This document shows, in pieces, positions 6,373 through 14,774 of a stretch of DNA of 18,022 nt. The notes under the pieces were generated by a model. The model did not search any database, was not told the origin of the DNA, and was given only the letters and a program-made list of their open reading frames with translations. Made by a program: the position numbers and the translations under genes. The DNA comes from DASYSL01 sp036003365 (GTDB lineage Bacteria > Eisenbacteria > RBG-16-71-46 > DASYSL01). The DNA is taken from positions 1 to 18,022 of the forward strand of contig DASYSL010000076.1 in assembly GCA_036003365.1 (NCBI GenBank), in the 5' to 3' direction. Within the stretch, counting starts at the first letter, position 1, and each line of letters begins with the position of its first letter.

Positions 6373-7131
6373 TCACTCGGCGGGCTCGGCCCGGTCGTGC
6401 GCGGCAGGGCGGAAATCAACGTAAGGAGTGCGACACGGGGGGCCGGACGCGTAGCGCCACGTGAATGCGCCCAACGCCAGCTCGGCTCGCACGAGCGTTG
6501 AGGAGACGGTGCCGTAGCGCTCGCCGTGCCGGCACGCCGCACCTTCGCCCTCATTGGCGCAGAGAACACGCGCGATCATCTCGAGGCTCGGCGTTGCCTT
6601 CGCCACTTCGGCGAGGGCTCGCGCCACGCGCGGGTCCGCCGGGTCGTCGGCCTCGCCGTGCGTGAGGGCATGCCAGCCCGGCGCGAGCGAGCGCCAGCCG
6701 AGCGATTCACCGTCGAAAGCGGCCACCCGCACCGCGCCCGCCTCGGCCACGAACAAGTTGAACGGCGCCGAGCCGTAGGCCTCGACCTGCTCGCGCGCGG
6801 CATCTTCCGCCAAAGCGAGCGATGCCGCTCGGGCTGCCGCCACGCACAAGAGGCCGCGCGAGCGCTGGGTCGTGCCCGGCGGGGGCGGGGCGTGCGGGTC
6901 GCTGCCCGGGCGCGGCGGTCGATTGAGCACGGCAACGAGCCGGGAAGGCGTCGTCACTCGCGCGCAAAGCCACGTGCCGCCTGCCTCGCGGTCGCGCCCA
7001 CCCCACACGTTGGGATCGAGCGTCAGCCACCGTGGCCCATCGCTCGGGCGGTCGAAGGCTTCGTCGCGGTTGGCCCCCAAGAAGAAGGAATCGCGGGGCT
7101 TTTCGGGCACGTGGACGAGAAGGGTGCACAT
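6373..7131 (-). CDS. NRDE family protein (TANGO2 homologue)
   Basis: A 252-residue protein of the NRDE/Ser-Thr-rich TANGO2 family (COG3332). It starts MCTLLV, and Cys2 would become N-terminal after Met removal, as in Ntn-type hydrolases. The family motif NRDE is at residues 21-24 (GANRDEAFDRP), followed by WGGRDREAGGTW (43-54) and LVAVLNR. The C-terminal half keeps SSTLV and FTWRYA. The biochemical role in bacteria is not established; eukaryotic TANGO2 is linked to heme and lipid handling. ATG 7131 was chosen because the family begins with Met-Cys, and because upstream extension yields only an arginine-rich shadow over the divergent gene. A 59-base gap separates it from the divergent TPR-peptidase gene, so both promoters lie there. 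The stop is 12 bases beyond repeat unit 2. Confidence 0.85.
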   Translation of the reverse strand: MCTLLVHVPEKPRDSFFLGANRDEAFDRPSDGPRWLTLDPNVWGGRDREAGGTWLCARVTTPSRLVAVLNRPPRPGSDPHAPPPPGTTQRSRGLLCVAAARAASLALAEDAAREQVEAYGSAPFNLFVAEAGAVRVAAFDGESLGWRSLAPGWHALTHGEADDPADPRVARALAEVAKATPSLEMIARVLCANEGEGAACRHGERYGTVSSTLVRAELALGAFTWRYASGPPCRTPYVDFRPAAHDRAEPAE

Positions 7132-7190
7132 AAGAGGGTTGGCCCGTAGAATGGGGCGAAATCGAGCAGGCAACAAGAGGCGGAGGGAAC

Positions 7191-8012
7191 GTGGCACGCG
7201 AGAGACCGACGGACGAAGCATACGACGACGCCGACGAGGCGCTGTCGCAGGGAGAGTACGAGCGCGTCGAGCAGCTGCTCGGCGCCTGGGCGGCGGACGA
7301 CGTGCGCGATCCCGACGCATGCGCCCTCGTCGGGCTGGCGCGCTTCTATGAGGGCGACACCGAGACCGCGCGCCCACTTCTCGACTGGGCGGTCGAGCAT
7401 GGCGCCGGCGGCGCGGAGGCCAAGATGGGCCTCGGCGCCTGCGAGTTCCTGGCGCTCGAGATCGAGCCTGCCGAGGAGCGCCTCGAAGAAGTGGTCGAGG
7501 AAGATCCCGACTGGGCCGCGGGCCACTTCTGGCTGGCGCGCCTCACCGAGTGGAAGGCGCGCTGGGAACCCTCCCTCGAGCGCGAGGCCGAGAAGGGCTT
7601 CGCGCGGGCCGCCGGTCTCGATCCCGAAGGCTTTCCCGTGCCGCTGCACCTTTCCGAGAAGGAATTCGACGCCGTTCTCGAGGAGGCGATCGGCGGCCTG
7701 CCGCCGCGCATCGCGCAGGAGCTCGAGGATGTGAGCGTGGTGGTCGACGCCTATCCGCACGAATCCCTGTTCGGCGGCGACGAGCAGCCGGGCCCCGACT
7801 TGCTCGGGCTCTACCAAGGGCCGTCGCGCCTGGAGCGCAGCAATCTCGACACCGGCACCCTGCCCGGGGTCATCCACCTCTTCCAGCGCAATCTCGAACT
7901 GACGTGCACGACGCGGGAAGACCTGGTCGAGGAGATCCGCGACACGCTCCTGCACGAGGTCGGCCACTTCCTCGGCATGGAGGAGGAAGATTTGGAAGAG
8001 CTGGATCTATAG
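7191..8012 (+). CDS. TPR-domain protein fused to a minimal zincin metallopeptidase
   Basis: A 273-residue acidic cytoplasmic protein without a signal peptide. Residues about 10-135 form TPR-like helical pairs (AYDDADEALSQGEYERVEQL and later units). The C-terminal part, from about 155, matches the minimal zincin family (PF06262/DUF1025). It carries LPPRIAQELEDVSVVVD, GLYQGPSR, PGVIHLFQRNLE and a terminal HEVGHFLGMEEEDLEELDL with the zinc motif HExxH (H255, E256, H259). Most proteins of this peptidase family are stand-alone and about 120 residues, so the TPR extension is a fusion. Substrates are unknown. GTG 7191 has GGAGGGAA (7182-7189) immediately upstream. A TAGAAT element at 7147-7152 is a possible -10 box. 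The next gene begins only 15 bases after the stop but may have its own promoter. Confidence 0.85.
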   Translation: MARERPTDEAYDDADEALSQGEYERVEQLLGAWAADDVRDPDACALVGLARFYEGDTETARPLLDWAVEHGAGGAEAKMGLGACEFLALEIEPAEERLEEVVEEDPDWAAGHFWLARLTEWKARWEPSLEREAEKGFARAAGLDPEGFPVPLHLSEKEFDAVLEEAIGGLPPRIAQELEDVSVVVDAYPHESLFGGDEQPGPDLLGLYQGPSRLERSNLDTGTLPGVIHLFQRNLELTCTTREDLVEEIRDTLLHEVGHFLGMEEEDLEELDL

Positions 8013-8018
8013 TAGAAT
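8013..8018 (+). promoter_or_regulatory. Possible -10 element giving a leaderless ABC ATPase transcript
   Basis: TAGAAT lies just after the stop of the TPR-peptidase gene and nine bases before the ATG at 8028. A poor -35 match, TTTGGA, is at 7991-7996. The nine bases contain no Shine-Dalgarno sequence, so a start at or next to the ATG is suggested. Confidence 0.35.
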
Positions 8019-8027
8019 GCCGCGGCC

Positions 8028-9143
8028 ATGACGCGCGTCGAGCTGGACCGGCTCACCAAGATCTACGAAGGCAAGCAGCGGCCCGCGGTCGACCAAGTCT
8101 CGATCGACATCGCGCCCGGCGAGCTGCTCGTGCTCGTCGGCCCCTCGGGCTGCGGCAAGTCGACGGCGCTGCGCATGGTGGCGGGTCTCGAGGAGATCAG
8201 CGCCGGCGAGCTGCGCATCGACGACAAGCGCATGAACGACGTTCCGCCCAAAGACCGAGACGTCGCCATGGTGTTCCAGAACTACGCGCTCTATCCCCAC
8301 ATGAGCGTGTTCGAGAACATGGCCTTCGGCCTCAAGCTCCGCAAAATGCCGAAGCAGGAGATCGACACGCGGGTGCGCGAGACGGCGCAGCTCATGGGGC
8401 TCGAGCCCTATCTGGCGCGGCGGCCGCGCGAGCTGTCGGGCGGTGAGCGCCAGCGTGTGGCCTTGGGGCGCGCGCTCGTGCGCCGGCCGCGTCTCTTCCT
8501 GTTCGACGAGCCGCTCTCCAACCTCGACGCCAAGCTGCGCACGCACATGCGGGCCGAGATCGCGCGCCTGCATCACCAGCTCGGCACCACGATGATCTAC
8601 GTCACGCACGACCAGGTGGAGGCCATGACGCTCGGGCAGCGCATCGCGGTGCTCGAGGGCGGTCGCCTGCAGCAGTGCGCCGATCCCATGACGCTGTACC
8701 GCCGCCCGGTGAACCGCTTCGTGGCGGGATTCATCGGCAGCCCGGCGATGAACTTCCTCACCGCGCGCGTATCGTCGGACGGCACGCGCCTCGCCCTCGG
8801 CCCCACGAGCATTCCGGCGCCGCCCGCCATGCGCGACGCGCTCGCCGCACGCGGCGGACAGGAGATCGTGATCGGGGTGCGCCCCGAGCATTGGCGTCTC
8901 GTGGGCACGAGCGAAAGTGCGGGCGCGCTTCCCGGCCGCGTCGCCGTGCGCGAGCCGCTGGGCAACGAGACCCTGGTGCACGTCGACACGCAGGTCGGCG
9001 AAGTGGTGGTGCGTCTCGCGCAAGTCGAGCCGCCCGCCGTCGATGAAGAGGTGGCGCTCGCGCCCGACGGCGCGCACCTGCACGCGTTCTATCCGTCGAG
9101 CGGTCTCTCCATCCTCGAAGAAGCCGCGGCCGCGGCGCACTGA
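8028..9143 (+). CDS. ABC transporter ATP-binding protein, MalK/UgpC type
   Basis: A 371-residue ATPase of the carbohydrate-uptake CUT1 type, which powers import by hydrolysing ATP at the inner face of the membrane. Walker A GPSGCGKST is at 38-46, the Q-loop Gln at 84, the signature LSGGERQ at 136-142, Walker B LFLFDE at 156-161 and the switch His at 194 (YVTHDQVEAM). A TOBE/MOP regulatory domain follows, with GSPAMNF, the typical VIGVRPEHW and ending HAFYPSSGLSI. Length and motifs fit MalK, MsmX and UgpC. No permease or solute-binding gene is adjacent, so it may be a shared ATPase serving several importers, as MsmX does in Bacillus. The sugar cannot be predicted. No ribosome binding site precedes the ATG; a TAGAAT box nine bases upstream suggests leaderless expression. 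Confidence 0.92.
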   Translation: MTRVELDRLTKIYEGKQRPAVDQVSIDIAPGELLVLVGPSGCGKSTALRMVAGLEEISAGELRIDDKRMNDVPPKDRDVAMVFQNYALYPHMSVFENMAFGLKLRKMPKQEIDTRVRETAQLMGLEPYLARRPRELSGGERQRVALGRALVRRPRLFLFDEPLSNLDAKLRTHMRAEIARLHHQLGTTMIYVTHDQVEAMTLGQRIAVLEGGRLQQCADPMTLYRRPVNRFVAGFIGSPAMNFLTARVSSDGTRLALGPTSIPAPPAMRDALAARGGQEIVIGVRPEHWRLVGTSESAGALPGRVAVREPLGNETLVHVDTQVGEVVVRLAQVEPPAVDEEVALAPDGAHLHAFYPSSGLSILEEAAAAAH

Positions 9144-9199
9144 ACCCTCCGGAATTTAATCCGAAGCGATCGGCTTGGGATGTAGGCGCGCGAGAGAAG

Positions 9200-9228
9200 T
9201 TGACAGAGGCTTGGGATCAACCTAAGTT
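9200..9228 (+). promoter_or_regulatory. Putative sigma70 promoter of the act operon
   Basis: A full-consensus TTGACA (9200-9205) is followed after 17 bases by TAAGTT (9223-9228). Transcription would begin near 9235, about 14 bases before the actA start. It lies in the 105-base gap after the ABC ATPase gene. Confidence 0.55.
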
Positions 9229-9248
9229 GCGCCCCGAACGCCTCTACC

Positions 9249-9860
9249 ATGCGACGAACCCACTTCTTGTCCCTTCTCATTCTGACGGTCGCTGTGGCCG
9301 GCGCCCTGTTCGGGCTTCGGTCCATGGCCGACGTTCAAGTCGCAGGCCAGCCCACGAGTCCCGGAGACCAAGCCGATTCTCTGAGAAACGCGCTCGAAGG
9401 CGTGAAGCAAGCGCAGCAGGGCCAGGCTCCGGGCCAGCCCATCCCTCAGTTCAGCCACAAGATCCACGCCGGCGACAATCACATCCCATGCCTCTACTGC
9501 CACATCGGCGCCGACAAGTCGCCGGTGGCGCGCGTGCCGGCGGTGTCGACGTGCATGGGCTGCCACAAACTGGTGGGCACGGACAAGCCGGGGGTGATCC
9601 TGCTCACGCAGTACTGGAACCGCCAGCAGGCGATTCCCTGGGTCAAGGTGAACGACGTCCCTGACCACGTGCGCTTCACGCACGAGCGCCACGTGCAGGC
9701 GGGCATCGCCTGCCAGACGTGCCACGGCGAGATCCAGACCGAAGACCATGTGAAGCTCGCGCACACGCTCAACATGGGCTTCTGCGTGACCTGTCACAAA
9801 GCGCGTCTCAACGATCCGGTCCACGCCACGAGCCTGGACTGCGCCACGTGCCACAAATGA
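9249..9860 (+). CDS. actA: Alternative complex III subunit A, pentaheme cytochrome c
   Basis: A 203-residue membrane-anchored periplasmic cytochrome c. The N-terminal hydrophobic segment (residues about 6-24) acts as signal anchor. Five CxxCH heme sites follow: CLYCH (81-85), CMGCH (102-106), CQTCH (155-159), CVTCH (179-183) and CATCH (198-202), the number known for ActA of ACIII. Further His residues (FSHKIH, FTHERH, KLAHTL) can serve as distal ligands. In ACIII it carries electrons from the ActB Fe-S clusters towards the monoheme subunit and acceptor. The gene opens the operon 20 bases after a predicted -10 box, with no strong Shine-Dalgarno sequence. Its TGA overlaps an ATG (ATGA, 9857-9860) in the actB frame. 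The full operon context makes the assignment secure over other cytochrome c7/NapC-like proteins. Confidence 0.93.
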   Translation: MRRTHFLSLLILTVAVAGALFGLRSMADVQVAGQPTSPGDQADSLRNALEGVKQAQQGQAPGQPIPQFSHKIHAGDNHIPCLYCHIGADKSPVARVPAVSTCMGCHKLVGTDKPGVILLTQYWNRQQAIPWVKVNDVPDHVRFTHERHVQAGIACQTCHGEIQTEDHVKLAHTLNMGFCVTCHKARLNDPVHATSLDCATCHK

Positions 9861-9877
9861 GTGAGGAAAGCCCGCGG

Positions 9878-12800
9878 ATGAACGAGCCGCATCACGGCAT
9901 CTCGAGACGCGATTTCCTCAAGCTGGTGGGCGCCACGGCGGGCGCGGCGTCGTTGACCGGTTGTCTGCCGCCCAAGGCCGACCGCCTGATCGCCTATGTC
10001 AATCCGCCCAACGACGACATCGTCGGGCTCTCGACGTGGTACGCGAGCACCTGCGGCGAGTGCCCAGCGGGCTGCGGCATCCACGTGCGCACGCGCGAAG
10101 GGCGCGCGCTCAAGGTCGAAGGCAATCCGGCGCACCCGGTCAACAAGGGCACGCTGTGCGTGCGCGGGCAAGCCTCGCTGCAGGGCCTCTACAATCCGGA
10201 TCGCGTGCCCGGCCCCAAGTGGAAGCGTGGCGGGCGCTGGCTCGACGTGAAGTGGGACGACGCGATCTGGATGTTCCACGAGAAGCTCGCGGCCGTGGGT
10301 GGTGCGGCGGGCGCGATCCAGTTCTGGACCGGCGGCGAGACGGGGACGTGGAACGCGCTCCTGGACGAGTGGTGCGGCGCGCACGGCGCCGAGCGCGTGG
10401 CCTACGAGCCGTTCGATTACGCGCCGGTGCGCGAAGCGGCCAAGCGCGCGTTCGGCACGGGAACCGTGCCCATCGTCGATCCCAGCAAGGCCAAGTATCT
10501 GCTCTCGCTCGGGGCCGACTTCCTCGACACGTGGGGCTCGCCTCTGGCGCAGGCCCGCGGCTACGACGCGTTCCACTCGGCGCGCGGCGGCGTCATGGGC
10601 AAGCACGTGCAGGTCGAGCCCAGGCTTTCGCTCACCGGACACAGCGCCGACGAGTGGATCGGCATTCGTCCGGGCACCGAAGGCGTGCTCGCGCTGGGTC
10701 TCGCGCAAGCCTTGGGTGGCGGCGGCAGCGGCTACGAGCTGGCGCGCGTGGCGCAGGATTGCGATATCCCGGCCGATACGCTGGCGCGTCTCGTGAAGGA
10801 GCTCCAGGACAATCGTCCGGCGCTCGTCTTGGGGCCGGGCGCGGGCGGCTCGGGCACCAACGCCACCGAGACGTGGGCCGCGGTGTTCTATCTCAATCGC
10901 GTGCTGGGTGCCGTGGGCACGTCGCTCCTGCCCTCGCCCGGCTACGACATGGGCAACACGGTGAGCTTCCGCGGCGCGCGCCAGGCGGTGCAGCGCTTGC
11001 AGAGCGGTACGGTCAAGCTTCTGCTCGTCCACAACACGAATCCTGCGTACTGGATCGGCAACGCGACGGGATTCGCGCAGGCTGCGAGCAAGGCCGAGTT
11101 CAAAGTCTCCTTCTCGCCGTACTACGACGAGACCGCAGCCCTTTGCGATCTCATCCTTCCCGATCACCACGCGCTCGAATCGTGGGGCGACGCGGAGCCC
11201 GTGAAGGGCGTGCGCGGCTTGCGCCAGCCGGCCATGCGGCCGGTGTTCCAGACGCGCCAGACGGCCGACGTGCTGATGGGCGCGGCCAAAGCGTCGGGCG
11301 GGACGGCGGCGGCCCAGTTCCCCGACGCGACCTTCCGCGATTACTTGATTCGCCGCTGGGGCGGAAACGCGGATCAGTTCAACGCTCTCCTCACCAAGGG
11401 CGGCGATCTTCCGGCGGAGCTGCCGGCGGGCGGTGGTGCGGGCGGCGGGGGCGGCGTGCCTGCCATCGCACCTCCCGCGATCGCCGGCCAGGGCGACTTC
11501 ACGCTCTACGCCTATCCGCATCCGTATCACGCGGACGGCGCGGGCGCGAACAAGCCGTGGCTCCTCGAGATGCCCGATCCGGTGACCAAAGTGGCGTGGG
11601 ATCACTGGTGTGAGCTCTCGCCGGACGCGGCCAAGAAGCTGAACGTCGACTACGGGGACGTGCTCTCGATCGATAGCGGCAATGGCAAGGTCGAGCTGCC
11701 GGTGGCCATCAATCCGCTCATGCGCCCCGACGTCATCGCCATCCCGACGGGCTACGGCCACGGCGAGTACGGGCGCTACGCGCAGGGCCGCGGCGTGAAC
11801 CTGTTCGACTTCCTGCCCGCGGCCGAGGATCAGGCGTCGGGCGGGCGCGCCTTCCTGTCGACGCGCGTGCGCGTTGCCAACACCGGCAAGACGTGGACGC
11901 TCGTGCACACCGGCGGGCCCGGCCGTCAAATGGATCGCGCCGTGGCGCGCGCCATCCCGCTGGCGCTCGTGGGTGCCGCGCCGGCGAAGCCGGCCGAGCC
12001 GGTGGGCGAGCCGACGCCGGCAGGAACCGACATGGCGCACGGACCGGCCGCGGGGCCCGAGGGCACGCCGCCGTTCCTCACCATGCCGACCTTCCGCGAC
12101 CGCACGTCGCAGCTCAACGGCCTGCACGAGAAAGAGCTCGCGAAAGACGCCTGGCAGCCGCCCACCGGCTACAACCAGTACAACCGCGCGCACCATCGCT
12201 GGGGCATGGCGATCGACCTTTCGTCGTGCACCGGCTGCAGCTCGTGCGTCACCGCCTGCTACGCCGAGAACAACATTGCCTGGGTGGGCAAGCAGAACAT
12301 GGTGCGCGGCCGCGAGATGGCGTGGCTCCGCATCGAGCGCTACTACGAGGACGTGGACGGCGGCACCGAGGCGCGCTTCGTTCCCATGATGTGCCAGCAT
12401 TGCGGCAACGCGCCGTGCGAGACGGTGTGCCCGGTGTACGCGACCTACCACAATCCGGAAGGCCTCAACGTCCAGGTCTACAACCGCTGCGTGGGCACGC
12501 GCTATTGCAGCAACAACTGCCCGTACAAGGTGCGCGCCTTCAACTGGTTCGACTACGACTGCTGGGTGTCGCCGCTCGATTGGCAGCTCAATCCGGACAT
12601 CACCACGCGTTCCAAGGGCGTCATGGAGAAATGCACCTTCTGCCTGCAGAGGATCCGCGAGCAGAAGGACATCGCGCGTGACGAGAGCCGCGATCTGCGC
12701 GACGGCGACATCACGCCGGCGTGCGCGCAGGGCTGCCCGACGCAGGCGATCACCTTCGGCGACCTGGCCGACCCGAACAGCCGCGTCACCAAGGCGGCGC

Positions 12801-12928
12801 AGGATCAGCGCAGCTATCACGTGTTCCGCGACCTCAACACGCTGCCGTCGGTCACCTATCTCAAGAAGGTGAGCCGGCGCATCCAGAAAGAGACCGCGGT
12901 GCCGGCCGAGGCCGAGGTGGAGGCCTGA
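9878..12928 (+). CDS. actB: Alternative complex III subunit B, molybdopterin-like/Fe-S fusion
   Basis: A 1016-residue periplasmic subunit. A twin-arginine signal (SRRDFLK, 9-15) leads to a lipobox LTGC (Cys29), so it is probably a Tat-exported lipoprotein. The first part is a molybdopterin-oxidoreductase-like domain with a CX2CX3CX27C motif (Cys59, 62, 66, 94) and a C-terminal module ending near KLNVDYGDVLSID and PTGYGHGEYGRYA; ACIII members lack molybdenum cofactor. After a Pro/Ala-rich linker comes the ferredoxin-like part with CTGCSSCVTAC, CQHCGNAPCETVCP, CVGTRYCSNNCP and CTFC plus CAQGC. The third set has Thr where a second Cys is usual, as expected for the [3Fe-4S] cluster. ATG 9878 was preferred for its GAGGAAAG site (9863-9870); the in-frame ATG at 9857 overlaps the actA stop and is the alternative. 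Its TGA overlaps the actC start. Confidence 0.93.
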   Translation: MNEPHHGISRRDFLKLVGATAGAASLTGCLPPKADRLIAYVNPPNDDIVGLSTWYASTCGECPAGCGIHVRTREGRALKVEGNPAHPVNKGTLCVRGQASLQGLYNPDRVPGPKWKRGGRWLDVKWDDAIWMFHEKLAAVGGAAGAIQFWTGGETGTWNALLDEWCGAHGAERVAYEPFDYAPVREAAKRAFGTGTVPIVDPSKAKYLLSLGADFLDTWGSPLAQARGYDAFHSARGGVMGKHVQVEPRLSLTGHSADEWIGIRPGTEGVLALGLAQALGGGGSGYELARVAQDCDIPADTLARLVKELQDNRPALVLGPGAGGSGTNATETWAAVFYLNRVLGAVGTSLLPSPGYDMGNTVSFRGARQAVQRLQSGTVKLLLVHNTNPAYWIGNATGFAQAASKAEFKVSFSPYYDETAALCDLILPDHHALESWGDAEPVKGVRGLRQPAMRPVFQTRQTADVLMGAAKASGGTAAAQFPDATFRDYLIRRWGGNADQFNALLTKGGDLPAELPAGGGAGGGGGVPAIAPPAIAGQGDFTLYAYPHPYHADGAGANKPWLLEMPDPVTKVAWDHWCELSPDAAKKLNVDYGDVLSIDSGNGKVELPVAINPLMRPDVIAIPTGYGHGEYGRYAQGRGVNLFDFLPAAEDQASGGRAFLSTRVRVANTGKTWTLVHTGGPGRQMDRAVARAIPLALVGAAPAKPAEPVGEPTPAGTDMAHGPAAGPEGTPPFLTMPTFRDRTSQLNGLHEKELAKDAWQPPTGYNQYNRAHHRWGMAIDLSSCTGCSSCVTACYAENNIAWVGKQNMVRGREMAWLRIERYYEDVDGGTEARFVPMMCQHCGNAPCETVCPVYATYHNPEGLNVQVYNRCVGTRYCSNNCPYKVRAFNWFDYDCWVSPLDWQLNPDITTRSKGVMEKCTFCLQRIREQKDIARDESRDLRDGDITPACAQGCPTQAITFGDLADPNSRVTKAAQDQRSYHVFRDLNTLPSVTYLKKVSRRIQKETAVPAEAEVEA

Positions 12929-14268
12929 TGGCGCGCGACACCGGCCTCACCTATCGCAAGATCAACGACGACATCATCTCGATCGGCCATCGCGTCGGGA
13001 AGAAGTGGCTGATCGTCTTCGGCCTCGATCTCCTGGTGCTGACCTTCGGCATTTGCTGCTGGCTCTATCAGCTGTTCGTCGGTCTGGGCACCACCGGCTA
13101 CACGCGGCCCGCGATGTGGGCGATCTACATCACCAACTTCGTGTTCTGGGTCGGCATCGCGCACTCGGGGACGCTGATCTCGGCCATCTTGTTCCTGTTC
13201 CGCGCCGGTTGGCGGCAGGCGATCTATCGCGTGTCGGAAGCCATGACCGTGTTCGCGGTCATGACCGCGGGTCTCTTCCAGCTCATCCACCTCGGGCGCA
13301 TCTGGTTCTTCTACTGGCTCATCCCATATCCGAACCAGCGCCAGATCTGGGTGAACTTCCGCTCGCCGCTCGTCTGGGACGTGTTCGCGGTCAGCACGTA
13401 TTTCACCGTGTCGGCCATCTTCTTCGTCGTGGGCATGCTGCCCGACATCGCGGCCATGCGCGACCGCGAGACCGGCTTGCGCAAGAAGCTCTACACGCTG
13501 CTCTCGCTGGGATGGCGGGGGACGAGCCGCAACTGGAAGCATTACGCACAGACCTACATCTACTTCGCCGCCTTCGCCACGCCGCTCGTGCTCTCCGTGC
13601 ACAGCGTCGTGTCGTGGGACTTCGCCATGGCCCAGAACCCCGGCTGGCACTCGACGATCTTTGCGCCCTACTTCGTGGCCGGCGCGATCTTCTCGGGCAT
13701 GGCGCTCGTGGTCACGCTCATCGTGCCCATCCGCAAGGCGTTCAAGCTCGAGCAATACATCACCGACTGGCATTTCGATGCCATGGCGAAGCTGATCCTG
13801 TTCACCGGCAACATCGTCACCTATTCGTACCTGACCGAATTCTTCATCGCCTGGTACAGCGGCAATCCCTACGAGCGTCACGCGTTCTGGGATCGCGCCT
13901 TCGGCCCCATGGGCTGGGCCTTCTGGATCATGGCGACGTGCAACTGCATCATCCCGCAGCTTCTGTGGTCGCGACGCAACCGCACGCACATCCCCACGCT
14001 CTACGTGATCACGCTGTTCGTGAACGTGGGCATGTGGTACGAGCGCTTCGTCATCATCGTCCAGTCCTTGAACGCCAACTTCAGCCCGTGGGTCTGGCGC
14101 GCCGGTTACAAGCCGACCATCGTCGAGTGGGGGATCACCGCCGGCTCGTTCGCCTGGTTCTTCATGTACTTCCTGCTCTTCGTGCGCTTCCTGCCGACGT
14201 TCTCCATCACCGAGCTGAAGGAAATCCTGCCGCGGCCGTTCAGGCGCAGGAAGGAGAAGGCGGCGTGA
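12928..14268 (+). CDS. actC: Alternative complex III subunit C, NrfD/PsrC-like quinol-oxidising membrane protein
   Basis: A 446-residue polytopic protein with about ten transmembrane helices, first at residues about 31-50 (LIVFGLDLLVLTFGICCW). The NrfD-type helical core is recognisable: IAHSGTLISAILFLFR, AGLFQLIHLGRIWFFYWL, and HSVVSWDFAM. In ACIII this subunit oxidises quinol near the periplasmic face. His121 (IHLGR) and Asp151 (VWDVFA), 30 residues apart, are candidates for the quinol-site pair known in characterised ActC. Its ATG shares bases with the actB stop (TGATG), so translation is coupled. Its 3' end carries AAGGAGAAGG, the ribosome binding site of actD. The second NrfD-like subunit (actF) is three genes later. 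Confidence 0.92.
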   Translation: MARDTGLTYRKINDDIISIGHRVGKKWLIVFGLDLLVLTFGICCWLYQLFVGLGTTGYTRPAMWAIYITNFVFWVGIAHSGTLISAILFLFRAGWRQAIYRVSEAMTVFAVMTAGLFQLIHLGRIWFFYWLIPYPNQRQIWVNFRSPLVWDVFAVSTYFTVSAIFFVVGMLPDIAAMRDRETGLRKKLYTLLSLGWRGTSRNWKHYAQTYIYFAAFATPLVLSVHSVVSWDFAMAQNPGWHSTIFAPYFVAGAIFSGMALVVTLIVPIRKAFKLEQYITDWHFDAMAKLILFTGNIVTYSYLTEFFIAWYSGNPYERHAFWDRAFGPMGWAFWIMATCNCIIPQLLWSRRNRTHIPTLYVITLFVNVGMWYERFVIIVQSLNANFSPWVWRAGYKPTIVEWGITAGSFAWFFMYFLLFVRFLPTFSITELKEILPRPFRRRKEKAA

Positions 14269-14774
14269 AGCGCGAGACCGGAGCGCTCGGCGTCTTCGAA
14301 TACCTGGACGACGCCATCGACGCGGTGCGCAAGCTCAAGAAGCAAGGCTTCACCGTGCAGGCCATGACGCCGACGTACTTCCACGAGCTCGAGCACGAAG
14401 TCGACCACACGCGCTCCTCGACGCGCTGGGTGACGCTGCTCGGCGCGCTCCTCGGCTGCGCGGGCGGCTTCGCCCTCTGCGTGTGGACGTCGCTCGACTG
14501 GCCCATCATCACGGGCGGCAAGGAGATCGTCTCCTGGCCGCCATTCGTGATCATCGGCTTCGAGTGCACGATCCTCATCGGCTCGCTGTTCAACCTGGCG
14601 GCGCTCCTGTTGTGGACCGGGCTTCCCAAGTTCGCCGAGCTCGAGGGCTACGACCGGCGCTTCAGCGAGGACCGCATCGGGCTCTGGGTGGCTACCGCGC
14701 CCGACAAGGCGCGGCAGGCCGCGGATCTCATGCGGGCCGCGGGAGCGGAGGAGGCGCGCGTTGCGGGCGCTTAG
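14265..14774 (+). CDS. actD: Alternative complex III subunit D (DUF3341)
   Basis: A 169-residue membrane protein. An N-terminal soluble alpha/beta part (ALGVFEYLDDAIDAVRKLKK...) is followed by two transmembrane helices (about 47-67 and 84-110, with SWPPFVIIGFECTILIGSLF) and a C-terminal tail with RFSEDRIGLW. This is the arrangement of DUF3341/ActD, an accessory subunit that packs against ActC and carries no cofactor. The start is GTG at 14265, whose last two bases begin the actC stop TGA. AAGGAGAAGG (14251-14260) is the strong ribosome binding site just upstream. The 3' end overlaps actE by 14 bases. The first 60 residues are cytoplasmic by family analogy. Confidence 0.9.
   Translation: MKRETGALGVFEYLDDAIDAVRKLKKQGFTVQAMTPTYFHELEHEVDHTRSSTRWVTLLGALLGCAGGFALCVWTSLDWPIITGGKEIVSWPPFVIIGFECTILIGSLFNLAALLLWTGLPKFAELEGYDRRFSEDRIGLWVATAPDKARQAADLMRAAGAEEARVAGA

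Noticed and set aside
9878..11900. Reading ActB as a true molybdenum oxidoreductase such as a polysulfide reductase
   Set aside because: Fusion to the Fe-S part and the flanking pentaheme cytochrome, DUF3341 protein, monoheme cytochrome and two NrfD-like proteins define ACIII.
9794..12820. Long minus-strand open frame (1008 codons) opposite actB
   Set aside because: Composition is rich in Arg, His and Ala as in antisense shadows, with no domain; actB on the plus strand has complete motifs.
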